From contig NZ_JAUSZF010000001.1 of the NCBI RefSeq assembly GCF_030817315.1, forward strand, positions 2,747,001 to 2,811,000: a stretch of 64,000 bases of DNA, written 5' to 3'. Made by a program: the position numbers and the translations under genes. The notes beneath the pieces were generated by a model. The model saw nothing but the letters and a program-made list of their open reading frames with translations. It did no database searches and was not told the DNA's origin. Within the stretch, counting starts at the first letter, position 1, and every line of letters begins with the position of its first letter. Source of the stretch: Sphingomonas faeni. Lineage in GTDB: Bacteria; Pseudomonadota; Alphaproteobacteria; Sphingomonadales; Sphingomonadaceae. Shown piece by piece: positions 17,060 through 26,593 of the stretch.

Positions 17060-19213
17060 ATGCGCCCCGATCCCTTCGACCCCGACCGTTCCAGCTCGCG
17101 TGGCGACCGCGAGCCCTATGCGTATGAGCGCGAGCGGCTGATTACCGAACGCGAACGCCTGCGCCAGAAATATGAAGCCGAGCGGGACGGCGAAGACCCG
17201 GAACCCTATGATCGCGACTTCGGCGCGCCCTATGTCGCCCCCCGCGCGCCACGCCCGCGCCGCCCGATCGGTCGCTGGATCCTGCGCGGATTCGGCATCG
17301 GTATCGTCCTGCTGGTGATCGCAATCATCTGGCTGGCGATCACCGCGCCGCTGTCGAAGTCGCTCCAACCGCCCACCCCGCCCTCGATCACGCTAACCGC
17401 GGACGACGGCACGCCGATCGCGCGCCGAGGTGCTATCATCGGCAAGTCGGTGGATGCCTCCAAGCTCCCGCCGCACGTTACGCAGGCGTTTCTGGCGATC
17501 GAGGACCGGCGCTTTTACTCGCACTGGGGCGTCGATCCGCGCGGCATCGCCCGTGCGGCGTGGGCGAACCTCGGCTCGGGCGGCGTGCGCCAAGGCGGCT
17601 CGACCATCACGCAGCAACTCGCGAAGAACGCGTTCCTCGATTCGGACCGCACCGCGACGCGAAAAATCCGCGAGGCGATGATCGCCTTCTGGCTCGAGGC
17701 ATGGCTGTCGAAGAACGAGATCCTCTCGCGCTATCTCTCGAACGTCTATTTCGGCGACAACACTTACGGGATCAGCGCGGCGGCCAAGCATTATTTCGGC
17801 CGCACGCCCGACAAGCTGAACGTCGGCCAGGCGGCGATGCTCGCGGGACTCGTCAAGGCGCCGTCCCGCCTTGCCCCCACCTCCAACCTCGAAGGCGCGC
17901 GCAAGCGTGAGGCCGTGGTCGTTGGCGCGATGGTAGATGCCGGCTTCCTTACCAAAGCCGAGGGCGCCGCGGTCCGGCCGCAGCGCGTGCTCGGCAGCCG
18001 CCCGTCGCAATTGCCCAACGGCACCTATTTCGCCGACTGGATCCTCCCCGAGGCGCGCGATCAGGCTGGTGAGATCAAGACCGAAGCGACCGTCCAGACG
18101 ACGCTCGATCCTCGCCTCCAGCGCGCGGCGGAGCGCACCGTGTCGCGCGCGGGTCTGCGTCAGGCACAGGTCGCGCTCGTCGCGATGCGGCCCGATGGTC
18201 GCGTCGTCGCGATGGTCGGCGGCAAGGATTACCGGAAGAGCCCGTTCAACCGCGCGACTCAGGCGCGGCGCCAGCCCGGCTCGACCTTCAAGCTGTTCGT
18301 GTACCTCGCCGCGATGCGTCAGGGGATGACTCCTGATTCGACGATCGAGGACAGCCCGGTGACGATCGGCGACTGGTCGCCCAAGAACAGCGATGGCCGC
18401 TATCAGGGGACGATCACGTTGCGCCAGGCGTTCGCGCGCTCGTCCAACGTCGCCGCCGCGCGGCTCACGCAACAGGTCGGCGTGAAGGCGGTGATCAAGG
18501 CGGCACGCGATCTGGGTATCTCGACACCGATCCCGAACGAGGCGACGATCGGCCTGGGCACTTCGACCGTGTCGCTGCTCGAGCTGACCGCCGCCTATGC
18601 CGCGATCGCGCGCGAGCAATATCCGGTGCAGCCGCGCGGGCTTGCCGACGTGCGCGAGAAGGGCTGGTACCAGTCGCTGACCGGCGGCGCGACCGAGATG
18701 CCGTCGAAGATCCACGACGAGATGCTCGACCTGCTCGCCGCCTCGATCCGCAACGGCACCGGACGACAGGCGAACCTGAGCGTCGATGCGTTCGGCAAGA
18801 CAGGCACTACCTCGGACAACAAGGACGCGCTGTTCGTCGGCTTCGCGCGCGATCTGGTGGTCGGCGTGTGGGTCGGCAACGACGACAATTCCTCCAACCC
18901 CGGTTTGTCGGGCGGCGGCATCCCCGCGCGGATCTGGCGCGACTTCATGCAGTCCGCGCTGGGGATCGCGCCGGTTGCCGCGCCGCCGCCGCCGGTCGAG
19001 GAGATCGATCCGGATGCGCTGCCGGCGGACGACCAGGACAATTCGGTGCTGCCACTCGGTGGCGAGATCGAAGGGATGGGCTTCAACCTGAAGATGGGCG
19101 AGGACGGCACGATCTCCGTCGGCCCCTCCCGCCGCGACCGGGAGGAGGGCCCGCCACTGCGCGACGATCGGAGACCGCCGGAGGAAGAACCGGGGCCTTA
19201 CGAGGGGCAATAG
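17060..19213 (+). CDS. Penicillin-binding protein 1A-type bifunctional peptidoglycan synthase
   Basis: A 717-residue class A PBP that polymerises and cross-links peptidoglycan. The cytoplasmic N-terminus is long and charged (residues 1-70, Arg/Glu/Asp-rich). One membrane helix follows (about 75-97). The GT51 transglycosylase domain has the catalytic Glu148 in AIEDRRFYSHWGVD and QGGSTITQQLAKN. The transpeptidase has SxxK at Ser408 (GSTFKLF), SSN in RSSNVAAAR, and KTGTT at 580-584. The last about 80 residues are acidic and Pro-rich, ending in EEEPGPYEGQ. It is probably transcribed from the short region shared with the FMN reductase gene. Confidence 0.95.
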   Translation: MRPDPFDPDRSSSRGDREPYAYERERLITERERLRQKYEAERDGEDPEPYDRDFGAPYVAPRAPRPRRPIGRWILRGFGIGIVLLVIAIIWLAITAPLSKSLQPPTPPSITLTADDGTPIARRGAIIGKSVDASKLPPHVTQAFLAIEDRRFYSHWGVDPRGIARAAWANLGSGGVRQGGSTITQQLAKNAFLDSDRTATRKIREAMIAFWLEAWLSKNEILSRYLSNVYFGDNTYGISAAAKHYFGRTPDKLNVGQAAMLAGLVKAPSRLAPTSNLEGARKREAVVVGAMVDAGFLTKAEGAAVRPQRVLGSRPSQLPNGTYFADWILPEARDQAGEIKTEATVQTTLDPRLQRAAERTVSRAGLRQAQVALVAMRPDGRVVAMVGGKDYRKSPFNRATQARRQPGSTFKLFVYLAAMRQGMTPDSTIEDSPVTIGDWSPKNSDGRYQGTITLRQAFARSSNVAAARLTQQVGVKAVIKAARDLGISTPIPNEATIGLGTSTVSLLELTAAYAAIAREQYPVQPRGLADVREKGWYQSLTGGATEMPSKIHDEMLDLLAASIRNGTGRQANLSVDAFGKTGTTSDNKDALFVGFARDLVVGVWVGNDDNSSNPGLSGGGIPARIWRDFMQSALGIAPVAAPPPPVEEIDPDALPADDQDNSVLPLGGEIEGMGFNLKMGEDGTISVGPSRRDREEGPPLRDDRRPPEEEPGPYEGQ

Positions 19214-19229
19214 GACTCCAGCCGCGGAG

Positions 19230-19292
19230 TAGCTTGTTTCCCCGCGAAGGCGGGGATCCAGACTGGGCTCCCGCCTTCGCGGGAGAACAAGA
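19230..19292. repeat. Intergenic palindromic repeat, family E (CCCGCGAAGGCGGGGATCC type)
   Basis: TTTCCCCGCGAAGGCGGGGA faces CTCCCGCCTTCGCGGGAGAA across 11 bp. It lies between the PBP gene and the lyase gene. Family members recur at 30.3, 41.4, 57.1 and 60.6 kb. Confidence 0.85.
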
Positions 19293-19362
19293 AGGCGGGC
19301 GCTATCGTCCGAGTGACGGTAGCCCCGTTGACGCCATCACCGCAGCGCAGCATGTCCTGACC

Positions 19363-20364
19363 ATGCGCTTTTTCTCCGATAACGCCGCCACGATCCACCC
19401 CCACGTCATGGCCGCGATCGCCGCCGCAGACACGCTCGACACCGCCTATGCCGGCGACGCGTGGAGCCAGCAGCTCGACGGCCGCCTGTCCGAGCTGTTC
19501 GAAACCCAAGTCGCGGTGCTCTGGGTCCCTACCGGCACCGCCGCCAACTGCCTCGCGCTCGCCGCGCTCTGCCCCCCGCACGGCGGCATCGTCTGCCACC
19601 GCGACGCGCACATCCAGAACGACGAGGGCGGTGCGCCCGAGTTCTACACGCACGGCGCCAAGCTGTTCCTCGCCGACGGCGACGGCGCGAAGCTCACCCC
19701 CGACACGATCCGCACCGTCCTCGACGCGATCCCCGACGACGTCCACCGCGTCCAGCCGCACGCGATATCGATCACCAACGCCACCGAATATGGCCGCGTA
19801 TACCTGCCCCACGAAGTCGCCGCGATCGGCGCGCTGGCGAAGGACCGCGGGCTCGGCTTCCACATGGACGGCGCGCGCTTCGCCAATGCCATGGTGCACG
19901 CCGGCTGCTCGCCCGCGGACATGACATGGCGCGCAGGCGTCGACGCGCTGAGCTTCGGATTCGTCAAGAACGGCGCGATGAGCGCGGAAGCGCTGGTGTT
20001 CTTCAAGCCCGAACTTGCCGCCGTCACGCAATACCGCCGCAAACGCGCAGGCCTGCTGCTGTCGAAGGGGCGGTATCTCGCCGCACAGATCCTCGCGATG
20101 CTCGACGACGACCTCTGGCTCGCCAACGCCAAGGCCGCGAATGACGGCGCGGCCAAACTCGCTGCCGCGGCCGGCGACCGCCTCGTCCACCCCGTCGAGG
20201 CGAACGAAGTCTTCCTCCGCGCCACGCCGGAAGAAGCCGCGGCCCTGAGAGCGAAGGGCTTCGACTTCTACGACTGGGCTGCGGGTGAAATCCGGCTCGT
20301 CACAGCCTTTGACAGCCCGACGGATGCGGTCGGCCTGCTCGCCGACGCGATACGGGAGTTATGA
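19363..20364 (+). CDS. Threonine-aldolase-like PLP-dependent beta-eliminating lyase
   Basis: A fold-type I PLP enzyme of 333 residues. It begins MRFFSDNAATIHPHVMAAI, the typical low-specificity threonine aldolase N-terminus. The Schiff-base lysine is Lys202 in SFGFVKNGAMSAEALV, and FHMDGARFANA contains the PLP-binding Asp. The likely reaction is cleavage of threonine or allo-threonine to glycine and acetaldehyde, though relatives act on other beta-hydroxy amino acids. The frame is open far upstream, but homology and the ATG at 19363 fix the start. Its stop overlaps the next gene's ATG. Confidence 0.88.
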   Translation: MRFFSDNAATIHPHVMAAIAAADTLDTAYAGDAWSQQLDGRLSELFETQVAVLWVPTGTAANCLALAALCPPHGGIVCHRDAHIQNDEGGAPEFYTHGAKLFLADGDGAKLTPDTIRTVLDAIPDDVHRVQPHAISITNATEYGRVYLPHEVAAIGALAKDRGLGFHMDGARFANAMVHAGCSPADMTWRAGVDALSFGFVKNGAMSAEALVFFKPELAAVTQYRRKRAGLLLSKGRYLAAQILAMLDDDLWLANAKAANDGAAKLAAAAGDRLVHPVEANEVFLRATPEEAAALRAKGFDFYDWAAGEIRLVTAFDSPTDAVGLLADAIREL

Positions 20365-21284
20365 CCCCCGGTCCCACCGACCCACCACAGTCGACCCGCG
20401 CGGCAGTGCTGATCCCGTTCGGCATCGTCACGCTGATCTGGGGTTCGACTTGGCTCGTCATCCGCGACCAGATCGCGGTGGTGCCGCCGAGCTGGTCGAT
20501 CAGCTACCGCTTTCTCGTCGCCGGCATCGCGATGGCGATCTACGCGGGGCTCAAGCGCGAGAGCTTCCGATTCGACGCCCGCGGCTACGCGTTCGCGGCG
20601 GTGATCGGCATCGCCCTGTTCACGTTCAACTTCAACTTCGTCTACCGCGCCGAGCATTACGTCACCTCCGGCCTGGTAGCAGTGGTGTTCGCCCTCCTGC
20701 TCGTCCCCAACGCGATCTTCGGCCGCATCTTTCTCAAGCAACGTCTCGGGCGCCAACTCATGGTCGGGTGCGCGGTGGCGATGGCGGGTGTCGCGTTGCT
20801 GTTCGTCAATGAGGCCCGCGTCGATCCGCACGGACCGCGCTCGGCGACGATCGGCATCCTCCTGACGCTGGGCGGCGTGATGGCCGCATCGGTCGCCAAC
20901 GTCATCCAGGGCAGCGCGTTCGCCAAACGCTATCCGATGGCGCCGACGCTCGCGATCGCGATGCTGATCGGTGCCAGCCTCGACGCGACGTTCGCGTGGA
21001 TCACGACCGGCCCGCCGGTGTTCGAGCCGCGCTTCGGCTATGTCGCCGGCATCCTCTATCTCGGCGTGTTCGCGTCCGCGCTCGCCTTCCCGCTGTATTT
21101 CAACGTAATCCGCGCGATCGGCCCGGCCAAGGCGGCCTATTCGGGCGTCATCGTGCCGGTGATCGCGATGCTGCTATCGACGATCTTCGAGCGCTATCAC
21201 TGGTCGGCCTTGGCCGTCGCCGGCGCGGTGCTGTCCGGGATCGGCCTCGTCATCGCACTCAGCGCACGCAGACCGGCACGGTAG
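20361..21284 (+). CDS. EamA/DMT-family transporter
   Basis: A 307-residue inner-membrane protein with about ten helices in two EamA repeats. The first repeat begins with IVTLIWGSTWLVIRDQ, a classic DMT start, and the second with LLTLGGVMAASVANVIQG. Relatives export amino acids or metabolites. It overlaps the stop of the threonine-aldolase-like gene by four bases (ATGA), so the pair is translationally coupled; export of an amino acid is a reasonable guess. Its 3' end overlaps the convergent epimerase gene by 88 bp. Confidence 0.88.
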   Translation: MTPGPTDPPQSTRAAVLIPFGIVTLIWGSTWLVIRDQIAVVPPSWSISYRFLVAGIAMAIYAGLKRESFRFDARGYAFAAVIGIALFTFNFNFVYRAEHYVTSGLVAVVFALLLVPNAIFGRIFLKQRLGRQLMVGCAVAMAGVALLFVNEARVDPHGPRSATIGILLTLGGVMAASVANVIQGSAFAKRYPMAPTLAIAMLIGASLDATFAWITTGPPVFEPRFGYVAGILYLGVFASALAFPLYFNVIRAIGPAKAAYSGVIVPVIAMLLSTIFERYHWSALAVAGAVLSGIGLVIALSARRPAR

Positions 21285-22033
21285 TCGGGCCACGCGGGCG
21301 TCCAGCCGAGCACGCGCTTCGCCTTGCCGTTCGCCACCCGCCGGTTCTCCTTGTAGAAACCGCGTCCCATCGCCGACAATTGCTCGAGCGTGACGAACGG
21401 CGGCGCAGGCATGCCGAGCAGCATCGCCGCATAGGCCACCACGTCGTTCTGCGACGCCGGCACGTTGTCCGCGAGGTTATACGCCCCGGCCGGCGCATCG
21501 AACCCGGCGATCACGCCCGAGACGATATCGTCGACATGCGCGCGACTGAACACCTGCCCCGGCTGCTCGATCCGGTGCGCCTTGCCCTGCCGCACCCGGT
21601 CGAGCGGCGAACGACCCGGGCCGTAAATCCCCGGCAACCGAAACGCCCGCGCGCCGATCGCGAGCCAGTCCGCATCCGCTGCCGCGCGGGCGCTGCGCCG
21701 ACCGCCACCGGTCGGCGCGGTCTCGTCCACCCACGCGCCTTGAGCATCGCCATACACCCCGGTCGACGACAGGTATCCAAGCCAGGCCCGCGTCCGCATT
21801 AGCAGCGAGCCGTAACGGACAAGCACCGGATCGACCTCGTCCACCGGCGGCACAGACGACAGGATATGCGTCGCCGCCGCGATCTCCGCCGTCACCGCAT
21901 CGACGTCGTCGAACCGGAGCGTATCGCCGCGACCATCCCGCGTGGTGCCGACGACATGCCAGCCGTCACCGGCCAGCCGCTCGGCGATCCGGCCCGCGGT
22001 GTAGCCCAGCCCGAAGATAAGCAGTCGGCTCAT
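21197..22033 (-). CDS. SDR-family NAD(P)-dependent epimerase/reductase (YeeZ-like)
   Basis: A 278-residue Rossmann protein. The dinucleotide loop is in MSRLLIFGLGYTAGRIAERL. The active-site region GYLSSTGVYGD has a Ser/Thr-Gly-Val-Tyr pattern resembling the YeeZ group of atypical SDRs, which often lack the canonical YxxxK; none is clear here. The start ATG overlaps the stop of the M28 peptidase gene (ATGA, 22030-22033), so the two are co-translated. The last about 29 codons lie antisense to the DMT transporter gene. Substrate unknown. Confidence 0.85.
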   Translation of the reverse strand: MSRLLIFGLGYTAGRIAERLAGDGWHVVGTTRDGRGDTLRFDDVDAVTAEIAAATHILSSVPPVDEVDPVLVRYGSLLMRTRAWLGYLSSTGVYGDAQGAWVDETAPTGGGRRSARAAADADWLAIGARAFRLPGIYGPGRSPLDRVRQGKAHRIEQPGQVFSRAHVDDIVSGVIAGFDAPAGAYNLADNVPASQNDVVAYAAMLLGMPAPPFVTLEQLSAMGRGFYKENRRVANGKAKRVLGWTPAWPDYRAGLRALSAMTRPIPDSTAPATAKADQ

Positions 22034-23757
22034 TTTGCCGCCCCGCCCGCTACGCCTTGCGCCATCGGCCCCTTGTAGAGCGTCCCGAAATAATCGCCCG
22101 CATTCCACACCGGCCGCTGCGCGCCGTCGGCGATCTCGCGCGCGATCCGGTAGTTCGCATCGACGAACCGCACGCCCTGATCCCACATAATCGGCTGCGA
22201 CAGGTCGTCCGAAGGCTTGTGGTAATTGTTCGCCATGAAATACGCGACCGCCGCCTTGCCCGGCCCCTTCTGACCCGGCCACAGGAAGACCGATGGAATG
22301 CCCTTCTGGACGAAGCGGAAATGATCCGAGCGGACGAAGATGCCCTCCTCCGGCATCGGATCGGGCGACAGGCCGACGCCGATCGCCGCCACGGCCTTCT
22401 GCACGATCGGGCCGATCGTCGAACGCTCGGCGCCGAACACCACCATGTCCTCGAACTTGTAGGTCAGGATCGGCATGTCGAGGTTCACGTCGGCGACGAT
22501 CGAGCTCAGCGGCACGGTCGGGTGGTTGGTGAAGTAATCGCTGCCGACCAGCCCCTTTTCCTCGCCGGTGACCGCCAGGAACATGATGGTCCGCTTAGGC
22601 GCCTGCCCGCTGGCCGTGAACCGCTTGGCCTCCTCGATCAGGCTGGCGATGCCGATCGCGTTGTCGAGCGCGCCGTTGTTGAGCGCATCGCCCTTGATGG
22701 GCTTGGTGATGCCGATGTGATCGAGATGGGCGGAAAGCACGACGACCTCCTTGCCGACCACCGGATCGCTGCCCGGGATCACGCCGACGACGTTGCTGCT
22801 CGCGGCGGGCACGAAGCTCGTCTTCGTCGCGACCGTCAGCGTACCGAGCAGCGGCATCGACTTGAACTTGGCGTTGTTACTGTCCGCCTGCTTGACGATC
22901 CGGCTCCACGGCGTCTTCGCACCGGCAAACAGCTTGGCCGCGCCGACCATGCTGACCGTGCCGAGCGACGGCGCGCGCGGCGCGTCGACCTTGCCCGTGC
23001 CGTCCGGGTTCGCCCAAGTCATCCGCGGCGTAGCGTAGGAGTCCGCCATCTTGGCGAACGTCCGCACCTTCGCCGAGCGCGGGCTCTCCAGCGTGATCAC
23101 GCCGACCGCGCCCTTTGCCTGTGCGGTCGCCGCCTTGGTCCCGCCCGACCCGAAGAACGCACGCTCCTCACCGCCGAACCGCGCCGGCGAGCCGCCGAAA
23201 TAGGCGACGATCTTGCCGCGCACGTCGACGCCCTTGTAATCGTCCTGGCCATATTGCGGCGCGTCGATGCCGTAGCCGACGAACACGACGGGTGCAGACA
23301 CACTGGTCTCCGCCTTCGCGCCGTTCGCGGCGGGCACATAGTCCTCACCGAACACGAGCGGCTGCGCGGCCCCGCGACCGGTCCACACGAAATCGCCCTT
23401 GCTCGCCGCCTTGTACGACACCAGCGGCACCGCCTGGAGATACCCGCCCGCATCGCCACCCGGACGAAGCCCCGCGGCATAGAATTGCGCGGCCACATAT
23501 TGCGCGGCGATATCGAACTCGGGGCTGCCAGCCTCGCGTCCCTTCATCGCATCCGACGCGAGGAACAGCACATGCGCCTTCATCGCCGCCTGATCCGCGG
23601 GCAGCGGTGCCGCAAGCTTCGCGTTCAGTTCGGCAGCGTTCGGAGCGGTCGCCGGTACGGCCTGAGTTGCAGGCGCGGGAACAGTCTGGGGCGCCGTTTG
23701 CGCCAGGGCGGACGTAGATAGCGCGAGCAACGCGAGCGCGCCGAGAGGACGATACAT
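22030..23757 (-). CDS. M28-family zinc aminopeptidase with PA domain
   Basis: A 575-residue secreted metallopeptidase. It has a Sec signal peptide (MYRPLGALALLALSTSALAQ), then a Pro/Ala/Thr linker, a protease-associated domain (about 120-290) inserted before the catalytic core, and the M28 zinc site. The zinc-site segments are HLDHIG, NGALDNAIG, TGEEKGLVGSDYF and VADVNLDMP, with the last ligand His in FVRSDHFRF. It probably trims peptides in the periplasm or outside. It is the first gene of a two-gene unit with the epimerase. Confidence 0.92.
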   Translation of the reverse strand: MYRPLGALALLALSTSALAQTAPQTVPAPATQAVPATAPNAAELNAKLAAPLPADQAAMKAHVLFLASDAMKGREAGSPEFDIAAQYVAAQFYAAGLRPGGDAGGYLQAVPLVSYKAASKGDFVWTGRGAAQPLVFGEDYVPAANGAKAETSVSAPVVFVGYGIDAPQYGQDDYKGVDVRGKIVAYFGGSPARFGGEERAFFGSGGTKAATAQAKGAVGVITLESPRSAKVRTFAKMADSYATPRMTWANPDGTGKVDAPRAPSLGTVSMVGAAKLFAGAKTPWSRIVKQADSNNAKFKSMPLLGTLTVATKTSFVPAASSNVVGVIPGSDPVVGKEVVVLSAHLDHIGITKPIKGDALNNGALDNAIGIASLIEEAKRFTASGQAPKRTIMFLAVTGEEKGLVGSDYFTNHPTVPLSSIVADVNLDMPILTYKFEDMVVFGAERSTIGPIVQKAVAAIGVGLSPDPMPEEGIFVRSDHFRFVQKGIPSVFLWPGQKGPGKAAVAYFMANNYHKPSDDLSQPIMWDQGVRFVDANYRIAREIADGAQRPVWNAGDYFGTLYKGPMAQGVAGGAAK

Positions 23758-23863
23758 CCGGAAATCCTTGCAAAGGGAACGTGTTGCAGCGGCGTAGCAT
23801 CCACCGTCACCCGCGCAAGCTTTGGCTGGCGATAGGCGGCCGCCGCCCTATATTCGCCAGCAT

Positions 23864-26452
23864 ATGCTCGACATCCAGAACAGTCTCGCCCACCCGCTCG
23901 TCATTCACCGCGAGGATTATACCCCGCCCGAATGGCTGGTCCCCGAGACAAAGCTGGATTTCGACCTCGATCCCTTCACCACGCGCGTAACGGCAACGCT
24001 GTCGGTGACGCGCAACGGCAATCACGCCGCACCACTGCGGCTCGACGGCGCAGGACAAAAGCCGCTCTCGGTCACGGTCGACGGCGTGGCGATCAACGAC
24101 TGGCGGATCGACGGCGAACAGCTCGTCATCCCGCTCGCCGGCACCGCGCACGTCGTCGAGACGCAGGTCGAGATTGCACCCGATCGCAACACGCAACTGA
24201 TGGGACTCTACGCGTCGGGCGGTAATCTCTGCACGCAATGCGAGGCGGAAGGCTTCCGCCGGATCACCTATTTCCCCGATCGCCCCGACGTGCTCAGCGT
24301 TTATTCGGTCCGTATGACGGCGGACAAGAAGCACTTCCCCGTGCTGCTTGCGAACGGCGATCCAGTCCAACAAGGCGATCTTGACGACGGCCGCCATTGG
24401 GCGACGTGGCACGACCCCTTCCCCAAACCTTCCTACCTTTTCGCGCTGGTCGCCGGCAATCTCACCGTGAACCGCAGCAGCTTCACGACGATGTCAGGGC
24501 GCGAGGTCTCGCTCGGGATATGGGTGCGCGAGGCCGACCTGCCCAAGACCGACCACGCGCTCAAGGCGCTCGAGCTCGCGATGGCGTGGGACGAGACGAC
24601 CTATGGCCGCGAATACGACCTCGACGTGTTCAACATCGTCGCGGTCGACGATTTCAACTTCGGCGCGATGGAGAACAAGGGCCTCAACATCTTCAACTCG
24701 CGCTACATCCTCGCCGACCCGGATACCGCGACCGATTACGACTATGACGCGATCGCCGCGGTCGTCGCGCACGAATATTTCCATAATTGGTCGGGCAACC
24801 GGATCACCTGCCGCGACTGGTTCCAACTGTCGTTGAAGGAAGGCTTCACCGTCTACCGCGACCAGGGCTTCTCCGCCGACCAGGGTTCGCGCGCGGTCAA
24901 GCGCATCGAGGACGTCCGCGGCTTGCGCGCGTCGCAATTCCCCGAGGATTCCGGCCCGCTCGCGCACCCCGTGCGGCCTGAATCCTACCAGGAGATCTCC
25001 AACTTCTACACCGCCACGATCTACAACAAGGGCGCCGAACTGATCCGGATGATGGCCGCGATCCTAGGCCCGCAGGGCTTCCGCGCGGGCACCGACCTGT
25101 ATTTCGATCGCTACGACGGCACCGCGGCGACCTGCGAGGATTTCGTCACGTCGATGGAGGAAGGCGGTAACGTCGACCTTACCCAGTTCCGCCTCTGGTA
25201 TACGCAGGCCGGCACGCCGCGCGTATCCGCCAGCCTTTTGCAGGATGGCGACCGCGCAACGTTGCGGCTCGCGCAGCAGGTGCCCGCCACTCCCGGCCAG
25301 CCGGTGAAGTCGCCGATGGTGCTACCGTTGCGTGTGAAGCTGTTCGGCGCGGAGTCGGGCACGGCTCTGGCCGACGAACGCCTCGTCCTGTTCGACGACA
25401 CACTCGACACGATCGAGTTCGAAGGCCTTGCCGAACGCGCAGTCCTGTCGATCAACCGCGGTTTCTCTGCCCCCGTGGTGGTCGAGACCGACCGCACCGC
25501 CGCCGATCTCGCCTTCTTGAGCGCGCACGACGACGATCCGTTCGCGCGCTACGAGGCGATGCAGCAACTGATGCTCGATACGCTGGTAGCGTCGGTAGAG
25601 GGGCGCGCGGATCACGAGAGCGTGATCGCCGCGGTCGCGAACACGCTCGCCAACACCGACCTTGATCTGGCGTTCGTAGCGGAGGCGGTGCTGCTCCCTT
25701 CGGAGAGTTTCATCGGCGACCAGATGAAGATCGTCGACCCCGAAGCGATCTTCCGCGCCCGCGAGGCATTGCGCCGCGATCTCGGCACGCGACTGGAGAC
25801 GCAGTGGCGGCAGGCGTACGCACGTGGTGAAGGTCAGCCCTATGCCTACACGCCCGAGGACAAGGGCCTGCGCCGACTGCGGACGGTAGCACTCGGCTAT
25901 ATCGCGGCGAGCGGCGCGGACGATGCGCCAGATTTGGCCTTCGCCCAGTTCGATTCGGCGGACAACATGACCGATCGGATGGGCGCGCTGACGACGCTGG
26001 TGAGCAGCGAGTCCGAGATTCGCACCACCGCGCTCGACATCTTCTACAGCCAATATTGCGACAACCCCCTGGTGCTCGACAAATGGTTCCAGGGGCAGGC
26101 GCAGTCGTCGCGCGACGATACCGGTGCGGTCGTTGCCGCGCTCGCCGAGCATGCCGACTTCACCCTGACCAACCCCAACCGCGCCCGCTCGCTGATCGGC
26201 GCGTTCGGCGCCAACCAGCGAGCGTTCAACAATGCCGACGGGAGCGGGTATCGGTTCCTGGCGGACCAGCTTATCGCACTCGATCGGTTGAACCCGCAGA
26301 CTGCGGCGAAGCTCCTGCCGCCGCTGGGCCGCTGGCGCCGGTTCGACGCGGCGCGTGCCGACTTGATGCGTGCGGAACTGGAACGGATCGTGCGGACGCC
26401 GGGGCTATCGAAGGATTTGTTCGAACAGGCGTCTAAGAGTCTCGAGGGGTAA
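23864..26452 (+). CDS. pepN: Aminopeptidase N (M1 family)
   Basis: A broad-specificity cytoplasmic aminopeptidase of 862 residues. The exopeptidase motif GAMEN is at 267-271 and the zinc motif HEYFHNWSGNR starts at His303. The C-terminal half is the DUF3458/ARM-like domain typical of the proteobacterial PepN subfamily, ending DLFEQASKSLEG. I chose ATG 23864; an upstream in-frame ATG would add 14 residues with no family similarity. It is divergent from the M28 peptidase gene and stands alone. Confidence 0.95.
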   Translation: MLDIQNSLAHPLVIHREDYTPPEWLVPETKLDFDLDPFTTRVTATLSVTRNGNHAAPLRLDGAGQKPLSVTVDGVAINDWRIDGEQLVIPLAGTAHVVETQVEIAPDRNTQLMGLYASGGNLCTQCEAEGFRRITYFPDRPDVLSVYSVRMTADKKHFPVLLANGDPVQQGDLDDGRHWATWHDPFPKPSYLFALVAGNLTVNRSSFTTMSGREVSLGIWVREADLPKTDHALKALELAMAWDETTYGREYDLDVFNIVAVDDFNFGAMENKGLNIFNSRYILADPDTATDYDYDAIAAVVAHEYFHNWSGNRITCRDWFQLSLKEGFTVYRDQGFSADQGSRAVKRIEDVRGLRASQFPEDSGPLAHPVRPESYQEISNFYTATIYNKGAELIRMMAAILGPQGFRAGTDLYFDRYDGTAATCEDFVTSMEEGGNVDLTQFRLWYTQAGTPRVSASLLQDGDRATLRLAQQVPATPGQPVKSPMVLPLRVKLFGAESGTALADERLVLFDDTLDTIEFEGLAERAVLSINRGFSAPVVVETDRTAADLAFLSAHDDDPFARYEAMQQLMLDTLVASVEGRADHESVIAAVANTLANTDLDLAFVAEAVLLPSESFIGDQMKIVDPEAIFRAREALRRDLGTRLETQWRQAYARGEGQPYAYTPEDKGLRRLRTVALGYIAASGADDAPDLAFAQFDSADNMTDRMGALTTLVSSESEIRTTALDIFYSQYCDNPLVLDKWFQGQAQSSRDDTGAVVAALAEHADFTLTNPNRARSLIGAFGANQRAFNNADGSGYRFLADQLIALDRLNPQTAAKLLPPLGRWRRFDAARADLMRAELERIVRTPGLSKDLFEQASKSLEG

Positions 26453-26478
26453 CGCTCCGGGGGAGATCGGAAAGCCAT

Positions 26479-26567
26479 GCCCCTTTCCCGTTCGTGCTGA
26501 GCGAAGTCGAAGCACCTTCACTTGGGGCACACCCTTCGACTTCGCTCAGGGCGAACGGGAAAGGGGC
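26479..26567. repeat. Intergenic palindromic repeat, family A
   Basis: GCCCCTTTCCCGTTCG and TGCTGAGCGAAGTCGAAGCA on the left are mirrored by CCTTCGACTTCGCTCAGG and CGAACGGGAAAGGGGC on the right, between convergent pepN and tadA. The extended outer stem makes it the best-paired family A copy in the window. Confidence 0.9.
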
Positions 26568-26593
26568 GTGGGGCCGAGCGCGACCGAGGTGAC

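Noticed and set aside
17393..19210. 605-codon open frame antisense to the penicillin-binding protein
   Set aside because: It is the complement of a GC-rich gene with no recognisable motifs and a biased composition.
23761..23863. EcfG-type general-stress promoter (GGAAC...CGTT) near pepN
   Set aside because: GGGAAC is present but no CGTT occurs at the required spacing.
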